Translations under genes and position numbers: made by a program | Part shown: in pieces, positions 24,919 to 35,833 of the stretch | Layout of the letters: every line of letters starts with the position of its first letter | Numbering within the stretch: position 1 is the first letter of the stretch | Source of the DNA: Phycisphaerae bacterium | GTDB lineage: Bacteria > Planctomycetota > Phycisphaerae > UBA1845 | Length of the DNA stretch: 64,000 bases | Reading direction: 5' to 3' | Assembly (NCBI GenBank): GCA_029260075.1 | Contig: JAJDDY010000087.1 | Location: 310,001-374,000, forward strand | Notes under the pieces: generated by a model | What the model saw: the letters and a program-made list of their open reading frames with translations, nothing else | Database searches by the model: none | What the model was told of the DNA's origin: nothing

Positions 24919-26783
24919 TACGATCGAAGCCCGGCGCCTGACAGATCGTGAAGAGAACGGCCGAGCCCGTCCGCATCCAAACCGGAGAGTCGCCCGATGA
25001 GTACGGCGCTAAGCAGGTTCATCGGAAACTCGGCTACGCCGCCCGGCGACCCTGCCGACACAGACCGGATGCGCTCCACTTGGCCGTTGATGTTGACGCA
25101 TATCGCGCCGTCAACCAACCACGCACCCCGGTCGACCGGTTGCGACGGGGAGACCCAAAGCGTGCGACCTTGGTGTCTCCGCGCCAGCGCGCGCAGGCGT
25201 GGATCATCGAACGGCAGGATAAGCACATCGTCGGGTCGCTGGTTCATAAAGACTCGACTCTTGATGCGCACGTATTCCGAGATGGACTGGTGTCGGTCGA
25301 GGTGTTCTTCCGCAATGTTGAGCAGCACGGCGATGTGCGGTCGGAAGTGAACAACCGACTCGAGCTGGAAACTCGAGACCGCGAGGGCTATGTCGTCCGG
25401 TGGTCCCGCGGTGGCGACGCTGCCCTGCGGTGGTGACATGATGCTGTCATCGGTCGAGTCGTGCCCGGTGAGCAAGTCCGACAGGGGTCGCCCGCGATTG
25501 CCGCCGATCGCCAGGGGTTGAACTGACGACTCGAAAATCCGTTGCAGCAATTCGACGGTCGAGCGTTTGCCGATCGTTCCGGTCACCGCGATCAGAGACG
25601 GCGCTGGCGATCCCACACTTGCCGGCGTGGTTTGGGTCTCGGTCGCGATTTGATAGGCCAATTCCAATTCGCTGATCACATGAATACCATGGCGATGAAT
25701 CGCGTCGAGGATAGGCGTATTCACCGCCACGCCGGGGCTGGCTACGACGAGATCGCACGATTCCAGGAACCGGATGGTGTGGCCGCCCGTTTCGACGCCG
25801 GCCATTTCCATTCCCGGATCAACGGTCACCGAGCCCTTGTCGGAGATCAACACGCGATGTCCGTGGTTGATCAAGAGCTTGGCGGCTGCCCGCCCGGTCA
25901 GACCATAGCCAAGGATGCCGACGGTAAGGCAACCACTTCGCTCGAGCGGCGACGGTGCGATGTGCCGGCGAATCTGTTCGAGCATGCGCAGCGTTGAGGA
26001 AAGCGGCTGCCCGTCCACGGTCGGCTCGCGTCGATGGGTGATACCGTCGACCGCCCCGCCAACAGTTACGATTTGCTCCAAATCCCTGGCGACGTCGTCC
26101 GCCGACGGCAGCAAGTCGCGACCGGCGAGAACAGAAAGCGCACCGGCGAGCCCCATCGCCCCCCAGTTGGATACGCCGGCGACGATGCAAAAATCGGTGG
26201 CGACGGTCGTGGCGATTTCTGCGCCGTTGTTCACGGTCGCGAGGGCGTCTGTGAACACTTTGCCCATGCCGATTTCGTTACCGCCGTCGCCGATGCCGAT
26301 GGTGGTCAAGCCGCGGTGCGTGCCTTCGAGAAACAGGTCATCGAGCGCGGCGGTCGTGTGCGTTATGTCAACGCCACGCAGGTTTCGGTACTTGCCGTCC
26401 TGCCCGCGTCCGGCGCGCTCGACGGCCACAAGGTGCGTCGGCCCGGCGTGACCAAGATAATCCGCGACGTCACAGATCGGACTCAGCCCGAGCGCACTCA
26501 GCAGCGGTTTGTTGGACTCATCGGTGATGTAGTCGACCTCGATCCCCATTCGACGAAGGGCTTCGCCGAGAATTTTGGAACCGGGTGGGCCGTCCGTCTC
26601 ACCGGACGATGCTTCGACGATGTGGAATCCGGTCACAATGCCGACCCGACGAGCCAAGCGGAGCGATTGAGCAGCCAGGCGAAGTTGATCGGGCAGCGCC
26701 AGCGCAAAGATGTTTCGCCCACCGGGGTCGGTGGCGATGAGGTTTTCGATGGAGGTGATCTGTGCGTTCATTGTCTTGGCCAT
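24918..26783 (-). CDS. D-glutamate cyclase (DUF4392) fused to a truncated MurD-like ligase
   Basis: A 621-aa fusion. Residues about 1-270 match the D-glutamate cyclase domain of human DGLUCY: THLVAVERAGRGQDGKYRN, LDDLFLEGTHRG, IGIGDGGNEIGMGKV and ATDFCIVAGVSNWGAMGLA. This domain interconverts D-glutamate and 5-oxo-D-proline. Residues about 285-621 are MurD-like: Rossmann motif VGILGYGLTGRAAAKLL, VASPGVAVNTPIL, SELELAY, VTGTIGKRST, SSFQLE and NIAEEHLDRH. It stops just after the segment equal to NALAAL...L in MurD, so the third domain is missing. The nucleotide loop has Arg after GK where Ser/Thr is expected. ATG at 26783 is preferred over the upstream TTG. Confidence 0.9.
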   Translation of the reverse strand: MAKTMNAQITSIENLIATDPGGRNIFALALPDQLRLAAQSLRLARRVGIVTGFHIVEASSGETDGPPGSKILGEALRRMGIEVDYITDESNKPLLSALGLSPICDVADYLGHAGPTHLVAVERAGRGQDGKYRNLRGVDITHTTAALDDLFLEGTHRGLTTIGIGDGGNEIGMGKVFTDALATVNNGAEIATTVATDFCIVAGVSNWGAMGLAGALSVLAGRDLLPSADDVARDLEQIVTVGGAVDGITHRREPTVDGQPLSSTLRMLEQIRRHIAPSPLERSGCLTVGILGYGLTGRAAAKLLINHGHRVLISDKGSVTVDPGMEMAGVETGGHTIRFLESCDLVVASPGVAVNTPILDAIHRHGIHVISELELAYQIATETQTTPASVGSPAPSLIAVTGTIGKRSTVELLQRIFESSVQPLAIGGNRGRPLSDLLTGHDSTDDSIMSPPQGSVATAGPPDDIALAVSSFQLESVVHFRPHIAVLLNIAEEHLDRHQSISEYVRIKSRVFMNQRPDDVLILPFDDPRLRALARRHQGRTLWVSPSQPVDRGAWLVDGAICVNINGQVERIRSVSAGSPGGVAEFPMNLLSAVLIGRLSGLDADGLGRSLHDLSGAGLRS

Positions 26784-27010
26784 CGTCCGCAATAAGCGGA
26801 TTCGGCGGTCCGTTCGACTTCGCCCTCAACTATCGTATGTCGTACAGTGCACGGACCATCTTCTGTCGAGTGGCTCATCGCTTCGGGATGGGCTACCCGG
26901 TCAGATGCGTGGGCATCACGAAAGCATAACGATTCGACTCCCCCACTGCCAAAGCCATGGGCCACCAGGCTCCCGTACTCCGCCGACGACACGACGGATT
27001 CGCATGGCGA
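26784..27010. repeat. Spacer with half of the GGGGGAGTCGAATC palindrome
   Basis: 26930-26966 matches the right half of the inverted repeat at 15658-15738 (GATTCGACTCCCCC followed by GCCATGGGCCACC). It separates the oxoprolinase gene from the cyclase fusion on the same strand. Confidence 0.6.
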
Positions 27011-30000
27011 TCACTCTTCGCAAGTTGGCGCTTGGCCCCATCCACCGCCGCCGGGTGTTTCGATGATCAAGTGATCACCGGGCATGGCTGAGATGAGGGT
27101 AATGGGCGGAAGTTCTTTGAACTTCTCGGCGTCGGCACGGCGCAGCGTGTTCTTACCGGTCGCGCCGGGGGCGCCACCGCACAGACCGTACGGTCTTGTC
27201 GTCCGCCGTTGCGAGATGATCGACACCGCAAGCGGCTTTAAGAATAAGAACTCGCGCCGAACACCACAACCGCCCTGATGACGACCCCTACCCCCAGACC
27301 CGCGACGGATTTCGAAGCGAATCAAACGAACCGGAACGCGCGACTCGAGCACTTCGGGATCGGTCATTCGCGTGTTGGTCATGTGTGTATGCACGGCATC
27401 GGCGCCGTCGAAACCGGGACCAGCGCCCGCGCCGCCACAGATTGTTTCGTAGTAACCAAAGTGCTCATCGCCCATCAGTAGATTGTTCATCGTGCCCTGA
27501 CTGGCGGCTACGAGTTGCAAAGCGCCGAACACGGTATCGACAACGCGCTGCGACGTCTCGACGTTGCCACCGACGACGGCGGGACAATGGGAAGGATCGG
27601 CGCCGCGCGGCGGATTGAGAAGACATTCCGGGATCACAATCTCAATCGGAGCCAACACGCCGCTGTTCAGTGGGATATTCTCGCCGATCAAGCAGCGGAA
27701 GCAATACAAGACGGCACTGGTCACGATGGCTCGGTTGGCGTTCAGGTTGCCCGAAAGCACATCGCCGGTTCCGGAGAAATCGAGCCGGGCGCAGCCATCC
27801 TTCACATCGACGGACAGTTTGATCGGTGACCCGTCGTCCAGACGATCCTCGAAGCTGTACACGCCGTCGCCGAGACGGCGCAATGCGTCGCGCATCTTGC
27901 GCTCGGCTGCCTGTTGAATGTGCATCATGTAGGCGTGGACCACATCAACGCCGTATCGCTCGATCATGGCGTCGAGTTCGCGCACTCCGGTTTGATTGGC
28001 AGCCACCTGCGCTGCGACGTCGGCCAGGTTTTCTTCCGGCGATCGTGAGGGATGGTCGCCACCGGTCAGTAGGTCGCGCAGCGCCGCGTGCCGGGTCTGT
28101 CCATTTTCCATCCACCGGAAAGCGTGAATGACCACACCCTCTTCCGCGAGGGATTGGGAATCGGGGGGCATCGAGCCTGGTGTCTTGCCGCCGATCTCGG
28201 CGTGGTGGGCCCTACTGGCTACGAAAAAACGAAGGTGTTTGCCCGTCTCGTCGAACACGGGTGTCACGACCGTGACATCGTTGAGGTGCGATCCGCCTCG
28301 GTAGGGGTCGTTCGTGATCAGCACATCCCCCGCGTTCATCGCGCCAACGTCGTCGATGAGCGTCTTGACACATTCGCTCATGGCTCCGAGATGAACGGGA
28401 ATGTGGGGGGCGTTGACCACGAGGTCGCCGCTTGGTGTGAAAATAGCGCAGGAAAAATCGAGTCGGTCTTTGACGTTGACCGAGAGCGCCGTTCGCCGCA
28501 ACGTCACGCCCATCTGCTCTGCGGCTGCGGAAAACTGATGGTTGAACAACTCGAGTTGGATCGGGTCAACCGCTGTGGATACGCGCTCTGAGTCCGTTTC
28601 GACGGTGCGATCTTCGAGAATAACAGCCCCGCCCGGCGTCGCCACCGCAGTCCACCCGGGTTCGACGATAATGGTGCTTGTCGGTTCAATCACCACGGCC
28701 GGGCCGGAAAGGGTGCGGCCAGCCGTAAATTCGTCGCGCATCACAAGGGGCACGCTGTGTCGCCGGCCGTCGATCACGAGCTCGGTGGTTCGGTTAGGCG
28801 CCGTAACTTTCGAGCGATAAAATTCAACCTGTTCTATGTCACGCCCACCGCCGGAGTCGGACAGTTGAACGCGGGCCGCACGCACTTCGATCGCCCGACC
28901 GTCGTGTCGATACCCGTACAAACGCTCGTGTTGTTGTTCGAACCGCGCGGGCGCATCGGCGAGCGGATCGGCGGACACGCTGATCGGCGTCGATTGGCCG
29001 ACGTAACACAAGTCCACGGTTCGAACCGGCACCTTCATCACAGCCTCATCCACACCGTCGCCGCGCAAGGCCGAGAGAACTTCTTTTTCAAGCGACGCCC
29101 ATACGGACGCGAGGTTCGTTTCGATATGGCCATCGAAAATGATGGAGACGCTGCATTGCGCAATGCGTTGGACGTTGGCTACGGCGATGCCGACGGCGCT
29201 GAGCACGCCGGCCATGGGATCGCAGACGACGTTATTGATGCCCAGTAGGCGCGCGACGGCGCACGCGTGTTGCGCTCCGGCGCCGCCGAATGTGGTGAGC
29301 ACGTAATCGCGAACGTCCACACCTTTCGCGAGAGATATCCGCCGGATGGCAGCCGCCATCTTGGCGTTGGCGATGCGGATGAACCCGTCTGCGACTTCGA
29401 GCGCAGGCGTTGTCGTCGTTGAAGACTCATTGATGCGCTCGGTCAGCGCGTCCAGCAGTCGGTGTACCACGTCGCGATCGAGCGGGAACGGAAATTGGTC
29501 GGGCACTATACGTCCTAAGACTAGATTCATGTCGGTGACGGTCAGCGGTCCACCGCGACCGTAACACGCCGGTCCCGGATCGGCGCCCGCGCTGTGCGGT
29601 CCGACGGTGAGCATTTGACCGTCGAAGGCGCAGATGCTGCCACCGCCGGCGGCCACGGTTTCGACCGCCAACATGGGTGTCATCACCCTGACACCCGCCT
29701 GAACCGTCTCGTACAGGTACTCGAACGAATCGGGTGGGGCGTCGACGCGACACACGTCTGTGCTCGTACCGCCCATATCGAACCCGATCGTCCGATCGAA
29801 ACCCGCGCGACGCGCTACGTGAGCGCAACCGATCACGCCGCCGGCCGGACCACTGAGAATCGTATCCTTCCCCCGAACGTGCCGGGCTGATACCAGACCG
29901 CCGTTGCTGGTCATCATCATCAGCCGCGGCGTCACGGCGCTCGGCGACCGCGAGGCGCCGGTTTTCTGTTCTTCTCTGGCACCGGCTTCCAGCCGGTGTG

Positions 30001-30907
30001 TCAGAACATCGCGCAACGAAGATACGTAGTCGAGAATGACGGGTGCGAGGTAGGCGTCGACAACGGTGGTATCGCCGCGCGGTACGATTTTTTGCATACG
30101 CGCGACGTCGGACGATACGGACACATGTGCGAAACCGACGGAACGCGCGACACGCGACACGACCTGTTCGTGGTCGGCGTTGACGGGGGCGTGCAGTAGA
30201 CAAATGGCTAACGATTCGATGCCGTCGTGGCGAATGGCCAGCAGTTGACGACGGACTGCGGATTCGTCCGGACGGCGCAGAACTTCGCCGGTGGCGGTGA
30301 GGCGCTCATCGATTTCGACGACGCGTTCGGCAAGCTCGTCGCGCGTCTTGATAGCCAGGCCGAACAGGTCGGGGCGATCCTGATAGCCGATACGCAGAAT
30401 GTCGGCGAAGCCCGTCGTCGTCACCAGCGCGACACGCGCGCCCTTGCGTTCCAAGAGGGCGTTGGTGGCGCGAGTAGTGCCCAAGCGCACTTCGACCGGA
30501 CCGATGGGTTGATCGAGCCCGATGCCCATTAGGTTTCGGATGGCCAGGATGGGTGCATCTTCGCCGGACGACAACTCGTACGCTGTGTCTCCGGGGACGA
30601 AGTCGTTGATGGGTTCGGTTAACATGAGGCGACCGCGCGGGCCGCCGGAACTTCGGACGAGGGATGAGCCGATCGATTGTCCGTCGCGCCCGAGTGCGGT
30701 CAGGCGATAGCCGGTCCACAATCCATCGGGTTCGTTGAGGCGGCGGGTGTCGCGGATTTCGTTCGTCGTCGATTCGGCTTCGATCAGACCGCGAACGACA
30801 CCGCTGCTTAAGACCTTGCGCGTATGCCAGATTCCCTGCGGCGACTGGGCGACTACGTCGGTAAAGGTGCCGCCGACGTCGATATAAAAATGCCAGATCG
30901 GTGTCAT
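27011..30907 (-). CDS. Hydantoinase/5-oxoprolinase, fused A and B subunits
   Basis: A 1298-aa ATP-dependent amidohydrolase of the OPLAH size class. The A half (about 1-720) has the actin-like nucleotide motif [59 protein letters not shown] and [10 protein letters not shown]. The B half (about 765-1290) has [41 protein letters not shown] and a C-terminal GGGGWG. 5-oxoprolinase opens 5-oxoproline to glutamate; hydantoinases open related rings. Downstream D-glutamate cyclase genes favour 5-oxoproline. Residues about 302-309 (HRLEAGA) are encoded by an ACCGGCT hairpin repeat sitting in frame before TSNGGL. Confidence 0.9.
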   Translation of the reverse strand: MTPIWHFYIDVGGTFTDVVAQSPQGIWHTRKVLSSGVVRGLIEAESTTNEIRDTRRLNEPDGLWTGYRLTALGRDGQSIGSSLVRSSGGPRGRLMLTEPINDFVPGDTAYELSSGEDAPILAIRNLMGIGLDQPIGPVEVRLGTTRATNALLERKGARVALVTTTGFADILRIGYQDRPDLFGLAIKTRDELAERVVEIDERLTATGEVLRRPDESAVRRQLLAIRHDGIESLAICLLHAPVNADHEQVVSRVARSVGFAHVSVSSDVARMQKIVPRGDTTVVDAYLAPVILDYVSSLRDVLTHRLEAGAREEQKTGASRSPSAVTPRLMMMTSNGGLVSARHVRGKDTILSGPAGGVIGCAHVARRAGFDRTIGFDMGGTSTDVCRVDAPPDSFEYLYETVQAGVRVMTPMLAVETVAAGGGSICAFDGQMLTVGPHSAGADPGPACYGRGGPLTVTDMNLVLGRIVPDQFPFPLDRDVVHRLLDALTERINESSTTTTPALEVADGFIRIANAKMAAAIRRISLAKGVDVRDYVLTTFGGAGAQHACAVARLLGINNVVCDPMAGVLSAVGIAVANVQRIAQCSVSIIFDGHIETNLASVWASLEKEVLSALRGDGVDEAVMKVPVRTVDLCYVGQSTPISVSADPLADAPARFEQQHERLYGYRHDGRAIEVRAARVQLSDSGGGRDIEQVEFYRSKVTAPNRTTELVIDGRRHSVPLVMRDEFTAGRTLSGPAVVIEPTSTIIVEPGWTAVATPGGAVILEDRTVETDSERVSTAVDPIQLELFNHQFSAAAEQMGVTLRRTALSVNVKDRLDFSCAIFTPSGDLVVNAPHIPVHLGAMSECVKTLIDDVGAMNAGDVLITNDPYRGGSHLNDVTVVTPVFDETGKHLRFFVASRAHHAEIGGKTPGSMPPDSQSLAEEGVVIHAFRWMENGQTRHAALRDLLTGGDHPSRSPEENLADVAAQVAANQTGVRELDAMIERYGVDVVHAYMMHIQQAAERKMRDALRRLGDGVYSFEDRLDDGSPIKLSVDVKDGCARLDFSGTGDVLSGNLNANRAIVTSAVLYCFRCLIGENIPLNSGVLAPIEIVIPECLLNPPRGADPSHCPAVVGGNVETSQRVVDTVFGALQLVAASQGTMNNLLMGDEHFGYYETICGGAGAGPGFDGADAVHTHMTNTRMTDPEVLESRVPVRLIRFEIRRGSGGRGRHQGGCGVRREFLFLKPLAVSIISQRRTTRPYGLCGGAPGATGKNTLRRADAEKFKELPPITLISAMPGDHLIIETPGGGGWGQAPTCEE
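29981..29997 (-). repeat. ACCGGCT hairpin inside the oxoprolinase coding sequence
   Basis: A perfect ACCGGCT-GGA-AGCCGGT copy on the minus strand, translated as part of THRLEAGA. The following about 20 codons ([13 protein letters not shown]) look like unconstrained linker, so the repeat seems to have landed in a tolerant loop. Confidence 0.75.
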
Positions 30908-31009
30908 TGCATATTCGACGCTCCCTTATCGCGAAACGATACACGGAGTCGCTAATGGATCACCGGCTGGAAGCCGGTGCCACACCTTTTCAACATGAGA
31001 CTAGCCGAG
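30908..31009. repeat. Spacer with an ACCGGCT hairpin
   Basis: Intact hairpin at 30962-30978 in the TAATGGATC...TGCCACACC context, followed by TTTTCAACATGAG, a remnant of the 138-bp element end. It lies between the secA stop and the oxoprolinase start. Confidence 0.7.
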
Positions 31010-34000
31010 TCAACCGGTGCGACCGTGACATTGTTTGTATTTCTTGCCGCTACCGCAGGGACACGGATCGTTTCTCTTGACCCTGGGTTGTTCGCGCCGA
31101 ATCGTCTCGACCTTGGCTTCGGAGCCTTGGGCGCGCATGGCTGACTGTTGATCAGCCGCTGCAGAAGAGAATCCACCACCTGTTGAATCCGCGTGGCTTA
31201 ACGACATGGGCGCGCCGCCGGCCGGCGCCGGTCCGGATTCACCCGCATCACCGCCTTGGACCTTGAAGATGATGTCGGTCACGCGGGCTGCGATTCGGGC
31301 CCACATCTGCGCGAACAGGTCGCGACCCTCGATCGCGAACTGACTTTGCGGGTGGGATTGATCGCCACCGAGCGGGCGTTGCTGAACGGCCGTTTTGAGG
31401 TGGTCCATCTCCAGCAGATGGTCTTTCCACGCTTGGTCATAGAGTCTGAGCAGGATGTATTGTTCGAGTCGCGTGAGTTCCCACCGCAGCATTTCGCGTC
31501 CCTGGTCCATCAGCGCATGGCCGATTGGTCCGTCGTGCTCGTCGAATCGCTGCTGATTCCACGCGAACCCAAAGCGCGACTTGGCCCATTCGACCGCAGC
31601 TTCTTCGTCCTTGCCGGAAATGTTGTCGTCGATGGTTTTCTGAAGTCCACCGTCGAACGCCTTCTCGCTGAGCGAAAGCAGTTCGCTCTTCACGTCCGCT
31701 ACGGCTTTGCCCTGCACATCTTCCAACGTCCAGCCTGCGTCGTACTTGTGGTTGGCCCACTCGGCGACGCTCTGGGCTGCGGCGGCTTGATCCGTGGTCT
31801 CAGAACCCAGGGCACGTTGAACGCACCATTCAACGGGGAACGTAACCTCGCGTAGACCGTAAGCGTCTCGGACGCGCTGATCGAGCAGCTTGCTGATGTC
31901 GCTTTGCGGTGTCTCGATGACTTCCTCATCTTCGAGGGCGATGCTGAACTTGGTTCGAGCCCACTCCGCCAGAGCGCGGTAGCGATAATGAGCATCGAGG
32001 TACATCGAGATGCCGTCCAAATCCAAAGCAGCGTAGTGCGATTGCGCCGCGGCGACGAGGGTTTCCTCGATCTCGTCGGGTTCCATCTTGCGCATTTGGT
32101 TTTGCGTGATGGACACCTTGTAGAGTCGGGTCACCCATCGAAGCAGACCGCCCACGTCCCACTTGTTGGGCGGTTCTTCCGGGTCGATGTACTCACCTAT
32201 GGACGTACGAACCTGGTCGAGGGCTTCGTCGATCGCTTTGCCTCGGATGCTCGTCGTAGCTGATTCCAAGTCGTCGCAGTTGATGCCTTCTTCTTCGATG
32301 GGCAAGTCCAGATTGGCGAGACACCATCGGGCGATGCAGCCGCGGACGTAGTTACCGCCGAGGAATTGATCCAGCGTGGTTTCGATGACGTTTTGCATCG
32401 CATCGAAGATCAATCCGGGGAGGTCGCGCTCCTCCAAAATTCGTTGCCGAGCGGCGTAGAATTCCTTGCGTTGAAAGTCCATCGGCTCGTCCCATTCGAG
32501 CAGATGTTTACGCATGGAGAAGTTTCGTTCCTCGACCTTTCGTTGGGCGCGTTCGATTCCTTTCGTCAGCCGCTTGTCTTCCAGGCTGGTTCCCTCAGAG
32601 AATCCGAGCTTGTCCATCATCTTCAGCATCCAATCCGGCATGAAGAGTTTGAGCAGGTCGTCCTCAAGGGAAAGCGAAAACCGCGACGAGCCCGGATCGC
32701 CTTGACGACCCGATCGACCGCGCAACTGATTGTCGATACGTCTCGATTCGTGTCGCTCGGTGCCGATGATGTGCAACCCACATGGCACGTTGAGCGGACA
32801 CACCGTGCGCCCCATCGCCGGAAAACGCGGATCGAGCTTGGGTTTGAAACAGTGGGCGCAGTTGGTGGCTGGGTCGTACTCGTCGCAGCGTATACAACAC
32901 TTCGTGATTCCAGCCGGATAGAGTTTGTTCGATTCGACCCCATCGGGGAGGGTCTCCGGCGTCTTGCAGATTGGGAAGACGACTTCGGGTCCGAGTTTGA
33001 TGTCCGTCCCGCGACCGGCCATGTTCGTGGCGATGGTGACGTGACCGCGCGGCGTCTTGTCGCCGCCGGACGAGGGGAAGGATGTGAACCCCGCCTTGGC
33101 GACGATGTCGGCTTCGCGCGAGTGGTTCTTGGCGTTGAGCACTTCGTGATCGATACCGTAACGCTTGGTGAGCAGGGCGGAGAGCTTCTCGGAGTTCTCG
33201 ACACTGGTCGTACCGACGAGGACGGGTCGACCCCTAGCCAGATCGCCCATGGATTCGTCGAACACTTCCAGCATGAATTGGATGACCTTGGTGTCGCCGA
33301 CATTGGCTGAGTTGAATTGGCGAAGGGCTTCGTCGATACGGCTGGTATCTTGACCCTGTTTGGCGCAGATGGGTTTCAACGCTTTGAAAATGTCGGCAAG
33401 CAGAAACGGGTCCGCCATGCGCCCGCGGCGATGAATCCCATGGACTTCCTCGACGATGGCTTCGTATTTCTGGTCCGTGTCGCGATACATCGTATCGTTG
33501 TGGTCGACGCGGTTGATCGGCCGGTTGGTGGGGATTTCGACAACGTCCAGCTTGTAGATTTTGTCGAACTCATTCGCCTCGGTCATAGCCGTACCGGTCA
33601 TGCCCGCCTTGAGCGAATAGAGCTTGATGAAGTTTTGGATGGTGATCGTCGCCAGCGTTTGCGTTTCTTCCTTGACCCTGACGTGCTCTTTGGCTTCGAT
33701 GGCCTGGTGGAGACCGTCCGACCATTGGCGGCCGTGCATTAGACGGCCGGTGAAGGGATCGACGATAATAATCTGCCCGTCTTGGACGACATAATCCTTG
33801 TCGCGACTGTAGACCTTGTGTGCTCGGATGGCGTTTTCGATTAGATGAGGCCATTCCATGTTGGCGCCGGCGTAGAGGCTTCCCATATCGAGAAGATCCT
33901 GGGCGATTGACACACCCTCGTGCGTCAATCCAACCTGCCGGCGTTCGGTCTGCACGATGTAGAAGCGACGGTATTGCTCGGACGATGGCATCTTGAGGAT

Positions 34001-35245
34001 GTCGTTCTCGAAGATTTGTACGGCTTCCACCTGATCGTCGGTGAGAAAGTCAGCCCCGAGCGTTGCGGCTGTCTCGTCGTCGCCGTCGTGCTCATCGTCA
34101 CCCGTCGACGGGTCGTTTGTGGCGGGTTGCGCTGACGCGGACTCGCGGTAGCCAAGAATTTTCATGGCGTCGTCGAGCTTGGGAATATTCTTGGCGTCGC
34201 CGTCGTATCGGGCCACGGTGGGTTTCACCTTGCGATCCCAGACGGCTTGTTTCCGCGCCAGTTCCTCCGCCACTTTGTTCGCGCGCGGGTACCGGGTCAC
34301 ATCATCACGCGCCGGACCGGATATGATCAACGGCGTACGGGCTTCGTCGATCAAGATCGAATCAACCTCGTCGACGATGACGTAGTTCAACGGGCCTTGA
34401 ACCTGCTCTTCGAGCTGGGTCTTCATATTGTCGCGCAAGTAGTCGAACCCGAATTCGGCATTGGTGCCAAACGTAATATCGCAGCCGTACGCGGCGTGGC
34501 GGATGCCCTCGCGCCCGCCCGGGTCGACCTGAGACTGAATATAGCCCACGCTGATTCCGACCAAAGCAAAGATCGGCACGGCGAACTCCGCGTCGCGGCG
34601 CACGAGGTAGTCATTGACCGTGATGACGTGAATTTTCCGACCGCAGAGGTAGTTCACAAACGCCGCGAGGTGACAGACGATAGTCTTGCCCTCGCCGGTC
34701 TTCATCTCGGCGATCGTGCCCTCGAACAACACGCGTCCGCCGATGAGTTGGCAATCGAAGTGGCGGTGATTCTGCGCGCGACGGGACGCTTCTCGCAGGA
34801 CGGCAAACGCTTCGCCGAACAGACCTTCCTTGTCGAGCGTGTCGATTACGGCGCGGTTGCGCTTTCGGTAGTCGATTCGATAGTACTCGTCGACGCGAAG
34901 AGCTGGGGTGAGTGAATCCCACCATTCGTTGAGCGGCGCCATCGCTTCGTGCGCCTGCTCTCGCAGTCGGGCGCTATGCTCCAAGAGGTCCTGCGACAAT
35001 TCCAAGCCGATCGCTTGCCGGCGCGCGTCTTGCTCTTCGGGCGGAAGATCGCCGACTTTGTCTTCCGACAGGCGGCGTTCGAAACGTTCGTCGTAGTCCC
35101 CGCGCAGTCGATCCTCGTGCTCGCCGATGGCGCCGATCTGTCGACGGTATACCTTCAGCAGTCGATCGTTCCGCGAACCGAACAGCTTCCTTGGGAGGCG
35201 CTTGGCCCTTCCGTACATGGATGAAACGGTGTCAACAATGGACAT
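31010..35245 (-). CDS. secA: Protein translocase ATPase SecA, oversized
   Basis: A 1411-aa motor ATPase that drives export through SecYEG (E. coli SecA is 901 aa). The core is intact: Walker A MKTGEGKT (about 180), [13 protein letters not shown] (about 295), [13 protein letters not shown] (about 745) and [30 protein letters not shown] (about 815-845). The C-terminal metal motif is [14 protein letters not shown]. Three expansions are seen: an acidic loop near 365-395, a Cys-rich insert near 760-815 (CCIRC, CAHC, then C...C) inside nucleotide domain 2, and an extended helical region of about 300 residues before the C-terminus. Confidence 0.95.
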   Translation of the reverse strand: MSIVDTVSSMYGRAKRLPRKLFGSRNDRLLKVYRRQIGAIGEHEDRLRGDYDERFERRLSEDKVGDLPPEEQDARRQAIGLELSQDLLEHSARLREQAHEAMAPLNEWWDSLTPALRVDEYYRIDYRKRNRAVIDTLDKEGLFGEAFAVLREASRRAQNHRHFDCQLIGGRVLFEGTIAEMKTGEGKTIVCHLAAFVNYLCGRKIHVITVNDYLVRRDAEFAVPIFALVGISVGYIQSQVDPGGREGIRHAAYGCDITFGTNAEFGFDYLRDNMKTQLEEQVQGPLNYVIVDEVDSILIDEARTPLIISGPARDDVTRYPRANKVAEELARKQAVWDRKVKPTVARYDGDAKNIPKLDDAMKILGYRESASAQPATNDPSTGDDEHDGDDETAATLGADFLTDDQVEAVQIFENDILKMPSSEQYRRFYIVQTERRQVGLTHEGVSIAQDLLDMGSLYAGANMEWPHLIENAIRAHKVYSRDKDYVVQDGQIIIVDPFTGRLMHGRQWSDGLHQAIEAKEHVRVKEETQTLATITIQNFIKLYSLKAGMTGTAMTEANEFDKIYKLDVVEIPTNRPINRVDHNDTMYRDTDQKYEAIVEEVHGIHRRGRMADPFLLADIFKALKPICAKQGQDTSRIDEALRQFNSANVGDTKVIQFMLEVFDESMGDLARGRPVLVGTTSVENSEKLSALLTKRYGIDHEVLNAKNHSREADIVAKAGFTSFPSSGGDKTPRGHVTIATNMAGRGTDIKLGPEVVFPICKTPETLPDGVESNKLYPAGITKCCIRCDEYDPATNCAHCFKPKLDPRFPAMGRTVCPLNVPCGLHIIGTERHESRRIDNQLRGRSGRQGDPGSSRFSLSLEDDLLKLFMPDWMLKMMDKLGFSEGTSLEDKRLTKGIERAQRKVEERNFSMRKHLLEWDEPMDFQRKEFYAARQRILEERDLPGLIFDAMQNVIETTLDQFLGGNYVRGCIARWCLANLDLPIEEEGINCDDLESATTSIRGKAIDEALDQVRTSIGEYIDPEEPPNKWDVGGLLRWVTRLYKVSITQNQMRKMEPDEIEETLVAAAQSHYAALDLDGISMYLDAHYRYRALAEWARTKFSIALEDEEVIETPQSDISKLLDQRVRDAYGLREVTFPVEWCVQRALGSETTDQAAAAQSVAEWANHKYDAGWTLEDVQGKAVADVKSELLSLSEKAFDGGLQKTIDDNISGKDEEAAVEWAKSRFGFAWNQQRFDEHDGPIGHALMDQGREMLRWELTRLEQYILLRLYDQAWKDHLLEMDHLKTAVQQRPLGGDQSHPQSQFAIEGRDLFAQMWARIAARVTDIIFKVQGGDAGESGPAPAGGAPMSLSHADSTGGGFSSAAADQQSAMRAQGSEAKVETIRREQPRVKRNDPCPCGSGKKYKQCHGRTG

Positions 35246-35333
35246 GGTGTAACCTCAGTGTTTTCGATCAGTTGCTTGGTATTGTAAATGCAGTATCGTA
35301 GTCGTCCGGACCGGTGCGAATCGATCGGCGAAT

Positions 35334-35654
35334 CTACGGACCGTACAACCCACCGAGACGTGCGGCGACGAGCTGGTTCAGTCGGACGAAGGCAGCCAGG
35401 TCGGCGACGAACGGAAAGGGCCGTACCGGCGAAGCGTCGCCATCGCCAGACACCTGACGGCGCGTCCGTGCACTGCCGGCACTGCTGGACGTGGATACCG
35501 ACAACATGGGCGTGGTGTATCGACGGATCGGCCATCCGGTGCGCGAGTGCGTACTGCGCGCACGCACGGACACAAAGGGCATAGCCGCCACCGCCGCCAG
35601 ACAGGCCAGCAGCGGGCACACGTCGTTTCGTAGGATGTGCGGGGAACCGGGCAT
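35334..35654 (-). CDS. Possible small secreted protein (106 aa)
   Basis: From ATG 35654 the frame gives a short basic start, a hydrophobic segment CPLLACLAAVAAMPFVSV that resembles a signal peptide, a Ser/Thr/Arg-rich middle and FPFVADLAAFVRLNQLVAARLGG at the C-terminus. No family is recognised. A consensus TATAAT lies 7 nt before the ATG, which would give a leaderless transcript. Competing frames overlap, so coding status is moderate at best. Confidence 0.4.
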   Translation of the reverse strand: MPGSPHILRNDVCPLLACLAAVAAMPFVSVRARSTHSRTGWPIRRYTTPMLSVSTSSSAGSARTRRQVSGDGDASPVRPFPFVADLAAFVRLNQLVAARLGGLYGP

Positions 35655-35661
35655 TGCGCGG

Positions 35662-35667
35662 ATTATA
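35662..35667 (-). promoter_or_regulatory. TATAAT box directly upstream of the small gene
   Basis: TATAAT on the minus strand, 7 nt before the ATG at 35654. No good -35 hexamer is visible (CTTTTC at 17 nt). If used, transcription would start at or within a base or two of the start codon. Confidence 0.4.
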
Positions 35668-35833
35668 CAGGGATTGGGCTGCGCGAAAAGAAACCCCAGC
35701 CGATTCCCCAAGGAAACGACCGGGGCTGTTATTTCGCTGCGTATAGCGGAACCGCATTGCGGACCGCTACGAAACACCTGGGCCACCCAACCCAGCGTCT
35801 CAGCCAGGTCACGTATTCGTCACACGGCCGGAA

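Larger units (their letters stand above)
35246..35833. other. Region between secA and the PKD protein gene, one small gene called
   Basis: Besides the 106-codon gene at 35334-35654, several overlapping frames exist but none has support. 35770-35790 holds a short GGGCCACCCAACCCAG piece of the palindromic repeat. Confidence 0.4.

Noticed and set aside
32366-33310. 314-codon plus-strand frame opposite secA
   Set aside because: Antisense shadow of conserved SecA motifs; its own product has no recognisable features.
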